From Acidobacteriota bacterium (lineage in GTDB: Bacteria > Zixibacteria > MSB-5A5 > GN15 > FEB-12), in the NCBI GenBank assembly GCA_035529075.1, contig DATKXK010000010.1, forward strand, positions 1 through 64,000: a stretch of DNA of 64,000 nt, read 5' to 3'. This document shows, piece after piece, positions 27,541-36,750 of the stretch (the stretch's first letter is position 1; every line of letters starts with the position of its first letter). A program made the position numbers and the translations under genes. The notes beneath the pieces were generated by a model. The model ran no database searches. It saw only the letters and a program-made list of their open reading frames with translations, and was not told where the DNA came from.

Positions 27541-29673
27541 GTGGCACAGCCACTTCCTCTAAAAGTTGCCATTCTTTGGCACATGCACCAACCCGATTAT
27601 CGCGAGCCGAACTCCAAGCGGCTGGCGATGCCGTGGGTCCGCCTGCACGCCATTAAGGACTACCTTGACATGCCGCTGACCGCGGCGGCTCATGAATCGA
27701 TCAAGGTAACCTTTAACCTTGTCCCTTCGTTGCTCGACCAGCTTCAACTGTATCTCGACGGCGGCACTGACCGGCATCTTGAACTGTCACGCCTGGACGC
27801 TCAGTCTCTCGATTCCGGGCTTCGCCTGGAAATCCTCGACACCTTCTTCATGGGCTACCCGAGTTCCCTGATAAAGCCGTATTCCCGGTACCTTCAGTTG
27901 CATACCAAGTGTGTTTCGGGCAGGGGCCGGCGGGACCGCCTGCCATCGCTTTTTTCGTCGGCTGAAATCCGGGACCTGCAGGTCTGGTCAAACCTGTCGT
28001 GGGTCGATCCCCTGTTCCGGGATCAGGAACCCGTCAAGACCCTCTATGCCAAAGAGAGACACTTCACCGAAGAGGATAAGCACGCCCTGCTGGACTGGCA
28101 GATGCAGTTGATTGGACGCATCGTCGGCGAGTACCGGCGGCTGGTCGACGAGGGAAGGATCGAGGTTTCTTTCACGCCGTACTATCATCCCATACTGCCG
28201 CTGCTGTGCGACACCAATCTGGCCCTGGAGGCGCTGCCCAGCCTGTCGCTGCCGAGCCGCCGCTTTGCCCATCCGGAGGACGCTCGCCTGCAGATCAGCA
28301 TGGCCGCCGAAAAATACGAGACCCTCTTTGGCCGACCCCTGCGCGGCATGTGGCCCTCCGAAGGATCCGTCTCTGAAGAAGTTCTCGCCATGATGATTGA
28401 GCAGGGTATCCAGTGGAGCGCCAGCGACCAGGAAATTCTCTTCCATTCCCTTGTCAAGTCAGGCGAGGATCGCCAGACTCACCCCCTTCACACCGTGTAC
28501 GAATACGGGCCGGGCCTGAAATTGCTGTTCAGGGATCACGCCCTGTCCGATCGCATAGGTTTTGTGTACTCGGGCTGGCCGGCCGATCGTGCGGTCTTTG
28601 ATTTCATCAGCCATCTCAAGAGCATCCGCGAGAGGCTTCGTGACCGGCTTGATCGCACGGTGGTGCCCGTCATCCTTGACGGCGAAAACGCCTGGGAGTA
28701 TTTCCCCCGCGACGGTGCTGATTTTCTCAATCGCCTGTATCGCGAACTGGCCACCGATCCCGAGATAGAGACGGTAACCTTTTCCGAGGCGGCTCAACAG
28801 ATTCCGGCCCAGCCGTTGTCCGCCGTTTACGCCGGCTCGTGGATCAACCACAATTTCCGCATCTGGATCGGACACGAAGAGGACAACGCCGCGTGGGACC
28901 TGCTCGGCAGGACTCGCGATGCCGTGGTTCGGTTCGAGCAGGAACATCCCGGCTTTGACCCCGGGAAGCTGAAACACGTGTGGAACCAGATTTACATCGC
29001 CGAGGGTTCGGACTGGTGCTGGTGGTACGGCGATGAGCATCGCGGCGCGTACAACGAGCAGTTCGACAGCATCTTCCGCCGCCACCTTACGGCCGTCTAT
29101 GAAGAACTTGGCCTTGAAATTCCGGTTGACCTGCTTCGGCCCATCCACGGCGGCGGGGCCACGTCTTACACCGTGCTGCCGGAGGATATTCTGACGGCCC
29201 AGATTGACGGCCGCGTCAGCCATTTCTACGAGTGGACCGGCTCCGGGTATTTTGACTGCGTCAAGGCCGGCGGAGCCATGCATCGGACGGCCCGCTATAT
29301 CACCGGTATCCACTTCGCCTACGACCACAATCGCTTCTACATTCGGCTTGACTTCCACAATAGAAAGGCCATAGACTTATTGTCGAAGGCCAGGTTTGTC
29401 GTCGCTCTGTTTACGCCCTCGCCCCGGGTGCTGGAACTGGCACGATCAGAAAGCGGCTTTAGTGGCGAAGTGCCCGGAAGTCACGAGTTTGCGCTGGACG
29501 AGATTCTTGAGTTGGCGGTCGAGCGACGGTTTATCTGGCCGGAAGAATTCGGCCCGCTCGGGTTCACCGTCACCCTCTATGACGGGGAGGACAAACTGGA
29601 AAGCTGGCCGGAACACGACCCGATTCAGTTGACCGTGCACGAGAAAAACAAAGAGATGTTCTGGCCGACCTGA
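27541..29673 (+). CDS. Glycoside hydrolase family 57 enzyme
   Basis: The 710-residue protein has no signal peptide and probably acts on cytosolic alpha-glucans. The GH57 conserved regions are visible: WHMHQPDYRE near residue 13, SFTPYYHPILPLL, GMWPSEGSV with the likely nucleophile E274, VILDGENAWEYF with the likely acid D380, and EGSDWCWWYGDEHR. This set resembles the amylopullulanase-like branch more than the branching enzymes. The last 150 residues form a beta-rich domain. GTG at 27541 is the start. Substrate is unproven; amylase, pullulanase or glucanotransferase activity are all possible. Confidence 0.9.
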   Translation: MAQPLPLKVAILWHMHQPDYREPNSKRLAMPWVRLHAIKDYLDMPLTAAAHESIKVTFNLVPSLLDQLQLYLDGGTDRHLELSRLDAQSLDSGLRLEILDTFFMGYPSSLIKPYSRYLQLHTKCVSGRGRRDRLPSLFSSAEIRDLQVWSNLSWVDPLFRDQEPVKTLYAKERHFTEEDKHALLDWQMQLIGRIVGEYRRLVDEGRIEVSFTPYYHPILPLLCDTNLALEALPSLSLPSRRFAHPEDARLQISMAAEKYETLFGRPLRGMWPSEGSVSEEVLAMMIEQGIQWSASDQEILFHSLVKSGEDRQTHPLHTVYEYGPGLKLLFRDHALSDRIGFVYSGWPADRAVFDFISHLKSIRERLRDRLDRTVVPVILDGENAWEYFPRDGADFLNRLYRELATDPEIETVTFSEAAQQIPAQPLSAVYAGSWINHNFRIWIGHEEDNAAWDLLGRTRDAVVRFEQEHPGFDPGKLKHVWNQIYIAEGSDWCWWYGDEHRGAYNEQFDSIFRRHLTAVYEELGLEIPVDLLRPIHGGGATSYTVLPEDILTAQIDGRVSHFYEWTGSGYFDCVKAGGAMHRTARYITGIHFAYDHNRFYIRLDFHNRKAIDLLSKARFVVALFTPSPRVLELARSESGFSGEVPGSHEFALDEILELAVERRFIWPEEFGPLGFTVTLYDGEDKLESWPEHDPIQLTVHEKNKEMFWPT

Positions 29674-29701
29674 GCGCGGAACACCCAGGCTTGGAGGACA
29701 C

Positions 29702-30118
29702 ATGAGCGATTCGTTTTTTGACAATCAGTCCGACGAAAAGCCGTCAGGAAAGGTCCCGCCGCTGAACGATGAACCGGGCGGCGAACAGGAAAACCAGGAG
29801 CGGGGCGCTGAGCAATTCGGTACCGAGGAGGGGCGGCTGGCTGCCGTCATGTCGTATATCCCGTTTCTCTGCTTCGTGCCGCTGCTGAAAATGAAAGAGA
29901 ACAAGGAAGCCCGCTTCCACGCCCGCCAGGGAGTCATGCTCTTCCTTATCGAGCTTATTGCCGCGCTGTTCCTTATCGACAAGGTCTCCAACTTCGTCTT
30001 CACCGCCGTTCTGCTTGTCGCGGCAGCTTTATCGGTAGCCGGGATTGTCTTTGCCCTGCAGGGAAGGAACTACCGTCTGCCGATCATCAGCGATCTGGCC
30101 GACCGGACGAACCTGTAG
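29702..30118 (+). CDS. DUF4870-like small membrane protein
   Basis: The 138-residue product has a disordered acidic N-terminus of about 40 residues, then the conserved block LAAVMSYIPFLCFVPLLKMKE with FHARQGVMLFLIE, and two or three hydrophobic helices. This fits the DUF4870/Tic20-like family of small inner-membrane proteins of unknown function. It starts 28 bases after the GH57 gene, following GGAGG. Confidence 0.75.
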   Translation: MSDSFFDNQSDEKPSGKVPPLNDEPGGEQENQERGAEQFGTEEGRLAAVMSYIPFLCFVPLLKMKENKEARFHARQGVMLFLIELIAALFLIDKVSNFVFTAVLLVAAALSVAGIVFALQGRNYRLPIISDLADRTNL

Positions 30119-30126
30119 CCGACCTT

Positions 30127-30948
30127 ATGAGACGCTACCTTTCGTTCTTGGCGCTTGGCGCCGCCCTGTTGCTGGCCTGTGCCACCACCGGCCCGGGCGG
30201 CAAGAAATCCTTCGTTATCATTCCGACCAGCCAGGAGGTCGCCATCGGGGCCTCCATGGCCGAGCAGGTCGAGCAGACCGAGAAACGGCTCCCGGACTCG
30301 GTATGGCAGACCTACCTCGCTGAGATCGGCACCAGTATTGTCGCCGTCTCGGATCGCAAGGATATCGAGTATCATTTTGCGGTCATCGAATCCGACCAGG
30401 TCAACGCCTTCGCCGCGCCGGGCGGCTATGTCTATTTCTACACGGGGCTGCTTCGCGAGATGGATAGTGAGGCCGAACTGGCGGCGGTAATGGCCCACGA
30501 GATCTCCCACGTGGTCGGGCGACACGGCATCAAACGCCTGCAGGCCGCCCTCGGCGTGTCACTGGCCTATCAGCTGGTCTTCGGTGACAATTCTTCCGAG
30601 GTGCTCCAGGCGGCGGTGGGTATCGGTATGGGGCTGGCGTTCGCCGGGTATTCGCGCGAGGCCGAGCGGGAAGCCGACAATTTCGGCCTGCACTACATGG
30701 TCAAAGCGGGTTACCATTCCGACGGTATGCTCGGCATGTTTGCAACTCTCGCCGAACTGGGGGGTGACGGATCATCCGACGTCTTTGAGCAACTTTCCCG
30801 CTCCCACCCGGAAACACAGGAGCGCATCGCCAACACGAAACGAGACATTGCCGCCATGCAGCCGTTTTCCCCCGGGCTGGCCCTGAACAAAGAGAAGTAC
30901 CAGAGTATGCTCAAGCGGCTGCCCCCTAAAACGCCGCAGGGCCCGTAA
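30127..30948 (+). CDS. M48-family metallopeptidase lipoprotein
   Basis: The 273-residue precursor has a lipoprotein signal (LALGAALLLAC, lipid on Cys18). The peptidase domain has HEISH with the two zinc-binding histidines and the downstream EAEREADNFGLHYM glutamate, in M48 order. NAFAAPGGYVYFYTGLL is the usual block before it. Such proteins (BepA/LoiP type) degrade or assemble outer-membrane proteins in the periplasm. It has no TPR tail, unlike BepA. It lies eight bases after the DUF4870-like gene. Confidence 0.9.
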   Translation: MRRYLSFLALGAALLLACATTGPGGKKSFVIIPTSQEVAIGASMAEQVEQTEKRLPDSVWQTYLAEIGTSIVAVSDRKDIEYHFAVIESDQVNAFAAPGGYVYFYTGLLREMDSEAELAAVMAHEISHVVGRHGIKRLQAALGVSLAYQLVFGDNSSEVLQAAVGIGMGLAFAGYSREAEREADNFGLHYMVKAGYHSDGMLGMFATLAELGGDGSSDVFEQLSRSHPETQERIANTKRDIAAMQPFSPGLALNKEKYQSMLKRLPPKTPQGP

Positions 30949-30981
30949 GCATCCTGCCCCCTTCGGCCCGGCCGACCTCGT

Positions 30982-31317
30982 TTACAGCCCGACACTCATC
31001 CACCAGATCTCCATCTAGGCTGTCCGGTTTGAGGCAACGTATATGCTTTTTGAATCCGGCGACCAGCAGGGGAAAATGTTCAGGCACGGGGAAACGGTGC
31101 AGCCGGCGTCGGTCGACGTCAGTCGGCTCAGCCCGAAATCAGGCCCCCGGACGTCGGCCGCCCACAGGTGGTAATCTTCAGAAGCGGAGTCTTCCATAAT
31201 GAGGGCAATCCAGCGCCCGTCGGGCGACCACGGGGGAAAATGTCCAATCAAGTCCAGTTTATGCCACCGGCCCGCATGCAGTATAGTCGCCCGCCTGCCG
31301 ATGGCAAGCGCTAACAT
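30982..31317 (-). pseudogene. Broken TolB/PD40 beta-propeller fragment with in-frame TAG
   Basis: On the minus strand the reading frame gives two clear PD40 blades (FPPWSPDGRWIALI and FPCWSPDSKSIYVASNRT). A TAG at 31015-31017 interrupts it, and the same frame then continues MEIWWMSVGL to a TAA at 30982-30984, which is just how a PD40 repeat normally ends (SNRTG-x-EIW). The upstream side also loses similarity: a TAA lies at about 31333-31335. It is best read as the decayed C-terminus of a larger propeller protein. TAG is an ordinary stop elsewhere in the window (rplV, rpsM), so recoding is unlikely. Confidence 0.7.
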
Positions 31318-32067
31318 GCGGGTCTTGTCATGTTATGGCTGGAAGTGGAAAGACGTAGGGACGGCTGGGATTCCCGTAATGGCATACGGTTAATAAATGT
31401 GTGGACAACCCCGCCTGCCCCCGTGTTTGCCGCACCGAAGACCTGACGCACTCTCGCGGCCTGCTATAGGACAAGAAGACCCAAAAAGCCTGCGATCAAA
31501 CGGCTTGTCAGGTCCGTGGCGCATAATCAGGGACCCCGTTGTCGCCGCGTCGGGCGGCCGGTCCGGTTTGTCCACGATAAGCCGCTAATACGCTGGCGCA
31601 CAAGGGGCTAAACCGGCGCGGCGTTGTCAAACGGGTCACAACTTTTTAGTTGACAATGAGTTAGAGAATCGTAACCTGAGGACTAAAACTGTCGGGAAAT
31701 GACCCTGTCCGGCTGGAATTCGTGGTCAATTCTCCGACAATGAGCAATAGATGTGGTGATTCTGGACAGCCTGCGCTAACCGTATGACCGGTCGCTGTCT
31801 GGGGGCTCGCCGACGGTCGCGCGACGCAGGAACTGTTCAAAAGCTGCTTTGCCAAAGAGCAACGCCGTGTCGGACGGCCGACAACGGAGTCCACGATCGG
31901 CGGGGATGGCCGACGTGGGCACAGTGGGAAAGGGTTGTACTACAAGAGGTTAGATGTTCGGTCGCGAACATTGCACCAGGGTCCCGCCAGGTTAGTGAGG
32001 GGTCCCTTTTCAGGCATTCCGATTGCCCTTGTCTGGTGGCAAGGCCGGATCCTGAAAGGGGAAAACG
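31318..32067. other. Long intergenic stretch, probably decayed sequence
   Basis: No convincing gene is seen on either strand. TTGTCAA at 31624 and TTGACAA at 31650 form an inverted repeat, and GACAATGAG occurs at 31652 and again at 31736. TTGACA at 31650 with TAACCT 16 bases later is a weak promoter candidate. The 400 bases before the next gene are GC-rich and open in several short frames without recognisable protein. Confidence 0.4.
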
Positions 32068-33012
32068 ATGCGAAATAAGACGCTGAAGCGAATTCTCATA
32101 GGCTGGGTGGTTCTGATAGCCCTCGTCGCCCTGATGGGTGAGATTTCCGTGGCCGCCTCGGATGCAGGCCGGACGGCCGCCGATTTTCTTCAGATCGGTC
32201 CCGGAGCCAGGGCGGCCGGTCTCGGTAACGCCTTTACGGCCGTCTCTGAGGGAGCGCTGGCGTCTTACTGGAACCCGGCCGGGCTGTCAGTGCTGGATCA
32301 TGGTGAAGTTCTGTTCAGCCACTTTGCCTGGTACCAGGACATCGCCCTTGAATACGGCAGCTTCGCTTACCCTCTGCACGACGGCGTGGTCGCGGGAGTG
32401 TCCTTCACCTATCTCAACTATGGTCAGATCGACGGGTATGACGCGGGCGGCCTGCCGACCGGGGACCTCACGGCGTACGACTGGGCGGCCGCGCTCTCAC
32501 TGGGCGTGGACGTCCGCGACAATCTTTCTCTCGGCGTCAGCGCGAAGTACGTCCGGCAGCAGTTAGACTCGTACGATGCCGCCGCTCCCGCCGTTGACCT
32601 CGGCGTCATGTATCGTCTGGACCGCGTGAACCTGGCCCTGGCCGTGGTCAACGTCGGCGGTAAGATGAACTTCGAGGCCCAGCCCGAGAAGCTGCCGTCG
32701 GCCGCGCGCGTCGGCGTGTCGGTAGTGCCGTTCAGCGCTGATCTGACCGGGGCGTTCGAGATCGTCAAGGAGTTTTACGGCGGCGTGACGATTCGCCAGG
32801 GGGTGGAAGCGGGCTTCGACGAGCGGTACTATCTGCGGACCGGTTATGATCACCGGACCGGGGAGGACGGCCGTTCCTTCATGTCCGGCCTTTCGTTCGG
32901 AGCCGGGCTTCGGTTCGATTTCGGCCAATTCGACTACGCCTACAGCCCTCGCGACAACGCGACCTCCGAAGATCTGCACCGTTTCTCAGTGACGTTCAAA
33001 GTCACCCGATAA
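32068..33012 (+). CDS. PorV/PorQ-like outer-membrane protein
   Basis: The 314-residue precursor has a signal peptide (about 1-30). The mature start ADFLQIGPGARAAGLGNAFTAVSEGALASYWNPAGL is the PorV/PorQ-type signature found in FCB bacteria. Repeated amphipathic strands and a C-terminal LHRFSVTFKVTR fit a barrel. PorV works with type IX secretion in Bacteroidota, but no other type IX gene is visible in this window, so the role here is open. GAAAGGGG precedes the ATG. Confidence 0.82.
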   Translation: MRNKTLKRILIGWVVLIALVALMGEISVAASDAGRTAADFLQIGPGARAAGLGNAFTAVSEGALASYWNPAGLSVLDHGEVLFSHFAWYQDIALEYGSFAYPLHDGVVAGVSFTYLNYGQIDGYDAGGLPTGDLTAYDWAAALSLGVDVRDNLSLGVSAKYVRQQLDSYDAAAPAVDLGVMYRLDRVNLALAVVNVGGKMNFEAQPEKLPSAARVGVSVVPFSADLTGAFEIVKEFYGGVTIRQGVEAGFDERYYLRTGYDHRTGEDGRSFMSGLSFGAGLRFDFGQFDYAYSPRDNATSEDLHRFSVTFKVTR

Positions 33013-33371
33013 AGTCTTCTTTTAGCTGTATGGGCCGCGCCCCACAGGCGGATACGACCACAGCACATCCGGCCGTGCCAATTGCAAGGTGTTCCGGATT
33101 TCTGTGCACTATCTTGCAGTATATATGCTTTGAACAGTCAGCGAGCGAGTGTCCATGATCGGGATACCCTTTCGCCCGCGTTGGACGCGGTGGAAGTCAT
33201 CCACATTCGCATAGTAATAGTGTTGTTATTTAATAGGTTACCTCGAAAACATATATGGATTAGTCTTGTTTATATAAGACCTCCGTTCGGAGAGATTCTG
33301 GCAATCCTTTTGCTTGGTAACTGTGCATTCCGGTGAAATTGCAGACAATTCTGAGCAATTCTTAGGCACTC
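33013..33371. other. AT-richer intergenic stretch before the sugar transferase
   Basis: These 359 bases have lower GC than their surroundings, most clearly from 33110 to 33300, with TATATATG, TTATTTAATAGG and TTTATATAAG runs. GTCTT at about 33264 and AAGAC 8 bases later form a small inverted repeat. I see no gene. The composition fits a promoter region or a join of acquired DNA; no single promoter stands out. Confidence 0.4.
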
Positions 33372-34298
33372 ATGCACAATACGCACGGCAAAGGGAACAT
33401 AAAGGACGAGACCGCAGTTGCTCTGAATATGCCGCGGTTTCAGCACGGCTTGGCTGCCGGGCTGGATGTGGCCGGGGCGTACCAGCCTCGGGGCCGGGGG
33501 CGATTCGGCCAGAGCCTGAAGTTTTTTGTTGGCGAGGCATTCGGATTATTGTTTATTCTTGCGTCGACGGCTTTTATATTCGCGGTGCCTGCTAACCTCA
33601 CCGGGGTGGGCGTGCTGAAAAGGCTTGTGAATCGGATGGTAAAGCGAACGGTTGACATCGTAAGCGCAGTGGTTGGACTCATTCTGACCCTGCCGTTGTG
33701 GGTTGTCCTTCCTATCATAATAAAGTTGGATTCACGTGGTCCGGTTTTCTACGTTCAGACCCGGGTTGGCGTGAACCGCCGCAGGAGCCAGCGGCGTTAT
33801 CACCAGCGGGCGGATGCGACCTGTGGCCGGGTGCGGGAGAGGCGCCGCGAGGACTACATGGGCAAGCCGTTCAAAGTGATCAAATTCCGGACCATGGTAA
33901 GGGACGCCGAAAGAGAGTCCGGCCCCGTCTGGGCGACGAGCAAGGACCCGCGCGTTACCCGGCTGGGTACCCTGATGCGTAAGACGCGTCTGGATGAAAT
34001 CCCCCAGTTCATAAACATCCTCAAGGGTGACATGTCCCTGGTCGGTCCACGTCCGGAGAGACCGGTGTTCGTACGTGATCTCTCGAGCCGCGTCAAGGGC
34101 TACTCCAACCGTCTCCAGGTCAAGCCGGGGCTGACCGGTCTGGCCCAGGTTGAAAACGGTTACGATTCGTCCGTGTCGAGCGTGGTGAGGAAAGTCCGGT
34201 TCGACCTTGAGTACATACGCAACTGGTCGCTGGTGGCTGACCTCAGAATCATTCTCAAGACGGTTGTGGTGGTGGTGACAGGCAGGGGTGCCTGTTAA
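33372..34298 (+). CDS. Polyprenyl-phosphate sugar-1-phosphate transferase with basic insert
   Basis: The 308-residue inner-membrane protein has a hydrophobic segment near residues 50-72, then the bacterial sugar transferase domain: KRTVDIVSAVVGLILTLPLWV, SRGPVFYVQTRVG, KVIKFRTM, TRLGTLMRKTRLDEIPQFINILKGDMSLVGPRPERP and the GLTGLAQV end. It would start a lipid-linked glycan. An insert of about 28 residues rich in Arg lies between QTRVGVN and GKPFKVIKFRTM. The start at 33372 is uncertain; an internal ATG at 33636 gives the minimal domain. No partner glycan genes lie nearby. Confidence 0.85.
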   Translation: MHNTHGKGNIKDETAVALNMPRFQHGLAAGLDVAGAYQPRGRGRFGQSLKFFVGEAFGLLFILASTAFIFAVPANLTGVGVLKRLVNRMVKRTVDIVSAVVGLILTLPLWVVLPIIIKLDSRGPVFYVQTRVGVNRRRSQRRYHQRADATCGRVRERRREDYMGKPFKVIKFRTMVRDAERESGPVWATSKDPRVTRLGTLMRKTRLDEIPQFINILKGDMSLVGPRPERPVFVRDLSSRVKGYSNRLQVKPGLTGLAQVENGYDSSVSSVVRKVRFDLEYIRNWSLVADLRIILKTVVVVVTGRGAC

Positions 34299-34325
34299 CG
34301 ACACCGCGCTGGACGTGCCATCGTG

Positions 34326-34349
34326 CCGCCGTAAGGGCGGTTTTTTTTT
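34326..34349 (+). terminator. Terminator after the sugar transferase
   Basis: CCGCC-GTAAG-GGCGG forms a five-base GC stem followed by nine T residues, 28 bases after the stop codon. The long T-run makes up for the short stem. Confidence 0.75.
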
Positions 34350-34428
34350 GGGTGGAAATTAAACTTGTCTGCTTTGGGCGATTAGGCTATTTTGCACGCG
34401 CTGTAATTGGCCCGAAACCCTCCGGTGC

Positions 34429-35178
34429 ATGGGCGTTATGACGTTAAAAGGGACTTTAACGGTCGTTGTTCTGGCGCTGTTCCTGCCGGGCCATCTGCCG
34501 GCGCAGGAAAGCGTTTCGGGCGGAGTTGTGGTTCGCTCCACCCCTCAGGGAGCACTCGTAAGACTCCAGGGCGAGGCTACCGTTACCGGCATCACCCCGA
34601 CCGTTTTTCGGTATCCTTTCGTGGGCGACTACCGGCTTACGGTGCGGAAGTACGGGTACGAAGACTACCGGACCCACGTGGTGCTGGACCCCGCCAGGCA
34701 GACGGAACTGGACATTGCGCTCGTGCCCAAGACGCGATGGAAGGCCGCGGTGCGCTCCCTGTTCATACCGGGCTGGGGCCAGAAATATACCGAGCAGAAG
34801 GGCAAGGCGTGGCTGTTCGCGGTCCTGACCGCCGGTACGGCGGTAGCCTACCTGGTCACCGACCACAATTTTGACATCAAGTTTGACCGCTACGATGAAC
34901 GGCTTACGGCTTTTGACCGGGCCGGCTCGGAGGGCGCGGGGCGTGAAGAGTTGCAGCGTCGCCTTGACCTGCTCACGGATGCGCAGGACGAAGCCTACGA
35001 CGCCGAGAACGTGCGGCGCGTGACCATTGGCGCCGTGATGGCCGTCTGGGGGCTCAACGTTATCGATGCCCTGCTGTTCGCGCCCGAGGAACGGGGCAGT
35101 TTTGCGGTCACGAGCCTGCCGGCAGGAACGGGCGCGGGCGGGCCGACGCTCGGGCTGATGATTTCACACGAGTTTTGA
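34429..35178 (+). CDS. Secreted PEGA-domain protein with membrane tail (DUF5683-like)
   Basis: The 249-residue protein has a signal peptide (about 1-26), a PEGA domain at about 30-100 (GGVVVRSTPQGALVRLQG and YRLTVRKYGYEDYRTHV), then SLFIPGWGQKYTEQKGKAWLF, typical of DUF5683-like proteins, and two hydrophobic segments around a charged, helical middle. PEGA domains are thought to bind envelope glycans. An ATG at 34438 is an alternative start. It is followed 10 bases later by the FN3 lipoprotein. Confidence 0.8.
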   Translation: MGVMTLKGTLTVVVLALFLPGHLPAQESVSGGVVVRSTPQGALVRLQGEATVTGITPTVFRYPFVGDYRLTVRKYGYEDYRTHVVLDPARQTELDIALVPKTRWKAAVRSLFIPGWGQKYTEQKGKAWLFAVLTAGTAVAYLVTDHNFDIKFDRYDERLTAFDRAGSEGAGREELQRRLDLLTDAQDEAYDAENVRRVTIGAVMAVWGLNVIDALLFAPEERGSFAVTSLPAGTGAGGPTLGLMISHEF

Positions 35179-35188
35179 GATCGGGACG

Positions 35189-36733
35189 ATGAAGACGCGA
35201 ATTGTTCTGGTGCTGCTTTGTTCTCTGGCCCTTCTGCGGGCGGCCGGTTGTGATCGGCATATCGAATCGCGCGATCCGGTGCGCTCGCTGCCGCCGCCGA
35301 CCGCGACACCGAGCAACGTAAGTATCCTGGTTAACGGCCAGGCCGTCGTCCTGGGCTGGGAAGTCTCCGACAGCACCGGCATTGACCGCTTCCGTATATA
35401 CCGGTCCGAGGATTCCGAAGAAGAGTTTGAGGTGGTTGATTCAACGACGGGTTACTCGATCACCGTGACCGGCCTGGCGATGAACCGGGAGTACTTCTTC
35501 CGGGTAGCCTCCGTGACGGCCGGGGGCGTCGAGGGGCCTCGGTCTGAAACGGTATCGGCCAGGACCGGCCTTCTGAGCATCTCCATCGAAGGTGGCGACA
35601 AGTACACCAATTCGCGAGATGTTAGCGTTCACCTGATCTCCATTGCGGTCACGACGCACGTCGCTTTGTCCGAAGATTCCACGTTCGCCGACTCCGCGTT
35701 TTCGGCTTACGCCCCGGTCGTCCCGTTTCAGGTCTCGGATGGTGACGGTGCCAAGACCGTGTATGCCCGTTACACGTTCGCCAACGGCGCGCGAAGCGGC
35801 GACCCCGTCCGGGACGATATAATCCTGGATACCCGGGCGCAGATGGAGTCCGTCACGTTCTCGCCATTATCCGGCCTGTTCTCGGCGGGCGATACAATCA
35901 CGTTTTTCCTCGATGCGGGGGAAGCCGAAGGTGACGCCTCGGTGTCGATTGCCGGGGCAGGGACGGTGCAGCTTGCCAACAACGGCAGGGATGCCGATGT
36001 CTCGGAGGCTGACAGTGTTTTTACCGGCTCGTACGTTGTGCCTCCGAATCTCACCCTGGCGGACGGGGAGGTGACGGGGGTTTTCAGGGACGCGGCCGGC
36101 AACACTGCCCCGCAGGTGACCTCGCCCGATCGACTGAACATCGCTAGCACCCCCGTGCCGGTTCAGTTGACCGTCGTCGAGGCGTTTTCATCGTTTGAGA
36201 TCAGCCTGGTCTGGACCCGGGCGACCGGGTCGGGCTTTGCCGCCTATCGTCTTGTTCGCGACACCGTGCCGATCCTGACCGACAGTTCCGTCCTGGTTTC
36301 GTCGATAACCAGTATCGGCACCACCGCTTACGCGGACAACACGCTTCGCGACAGCACCCGCTACTACTATGCCGTCTATGTCAGGGACAATCTCGGCCGC
36401 GATACGGCGTCGAACGTCATGAGCGCCGTGACCCTGGCCAACGATCCGCCGGCGCCGGTAGTTCTGGCCGGATCGCTCGAACCCGACGGTACGACCGCTC
36501 TGCTTACCTGGTCGAGCAGCACGGAGCACGATTTTGAGTCCTATCGCGTATATCGCGACACCACGGAGCTGGTAAGTCCCCTGGACCAGATGGTAGGCTA
36601 TATTAGTCATATCTCCACCACGACCTTTTCCGACTATATACCGGTCAGTCTGGACAGCGCCTTTTACCGCGTGTACGTCTACGACCGTCACGGCGCTTCG
36701 GCGGGTTCCGAAGTGGTCCGAATAATCAAGTAA
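35189..36733 (+). CDS. Fibronectin type III repeat lipoprotein
   Basis: The 514-residue precursor has a lipoprotein signal with the lipid Cys in LLRAAGC. An FN3 domain lies at about 45-130 (VVLGWEVSDSTGIDRFRIYRS and YFFRVASV), and two more FN3-like units fill residues 330-514 (ISLVWTRATGSGFAAYRLVRD; ALLTWSSSTEHDFESYRVYRD). The middle is beta-rich and may be another Ig-like fold. It is probably surface or periplasmic and adhesive or structural, without catalytic motifs. It sits between the PEGA protein and a membrane protein in one run. Confidence 0.82.
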   Translation: MKTRIVLVLLCSLALLRAAGCDRHIESRDPVRSLPPPTATPSNVSILVNGQAVVLGWEVSDSTGIDRFRIYRSEDSEEEFEVVDSTTGYSITVTGLAMNREYFFRVASVTAGGVEGPRSETVSARTGLLSISIEGGDKYTNSRDVSVHLISIAVTTHVALSEDSTFADSAFSAYAPVVPFQVSDGDGAKTVYARYTFANGARSGDPVRDDIILDTRAQMESVTFSPLSGLFSAGDTITFFLDAGEAEGDASVSIAGAGTVQLANNGRDADVSEADSVFTGSYVVPPNLTLADGEVTGVFRDAAGNTAPQVTSPDRLNIASTPVPVQLTVVEAFSSFEISLVWTRATGSGFAAYRLVRDTVPILTDSSVLVSSITSIGTTAYADNTLRDSTRYYYAVYVRDNLGRDTASNVMSAVTLANDPPAPVVLAGSLEPDGTTALLTWSSSTEHDFESYRVYRDTTELVSPLDQMVGYISHISTTTFSDYIPVSLDSAFYRVYVYDRHGASAGSEVVRIIK

Positions 36734-36750
36734 GGGGAGGCTGCAGAGGC

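Noticed and set aside
30982..31317. TAG recoding (for example pyrrolysine) as explanation for the broken propeller
   Set aside because: TAG ends rplV, rpsM and other intact genes here, and the upstream part of the propeller gene is also missing, so simple decay explains it better.
31661..31894. A 77-codon minus-strand frame in the long intergenic stretch
   Set aside because: I could not match it to a transposase or any other family, and its composition is no different from random frames nearby.
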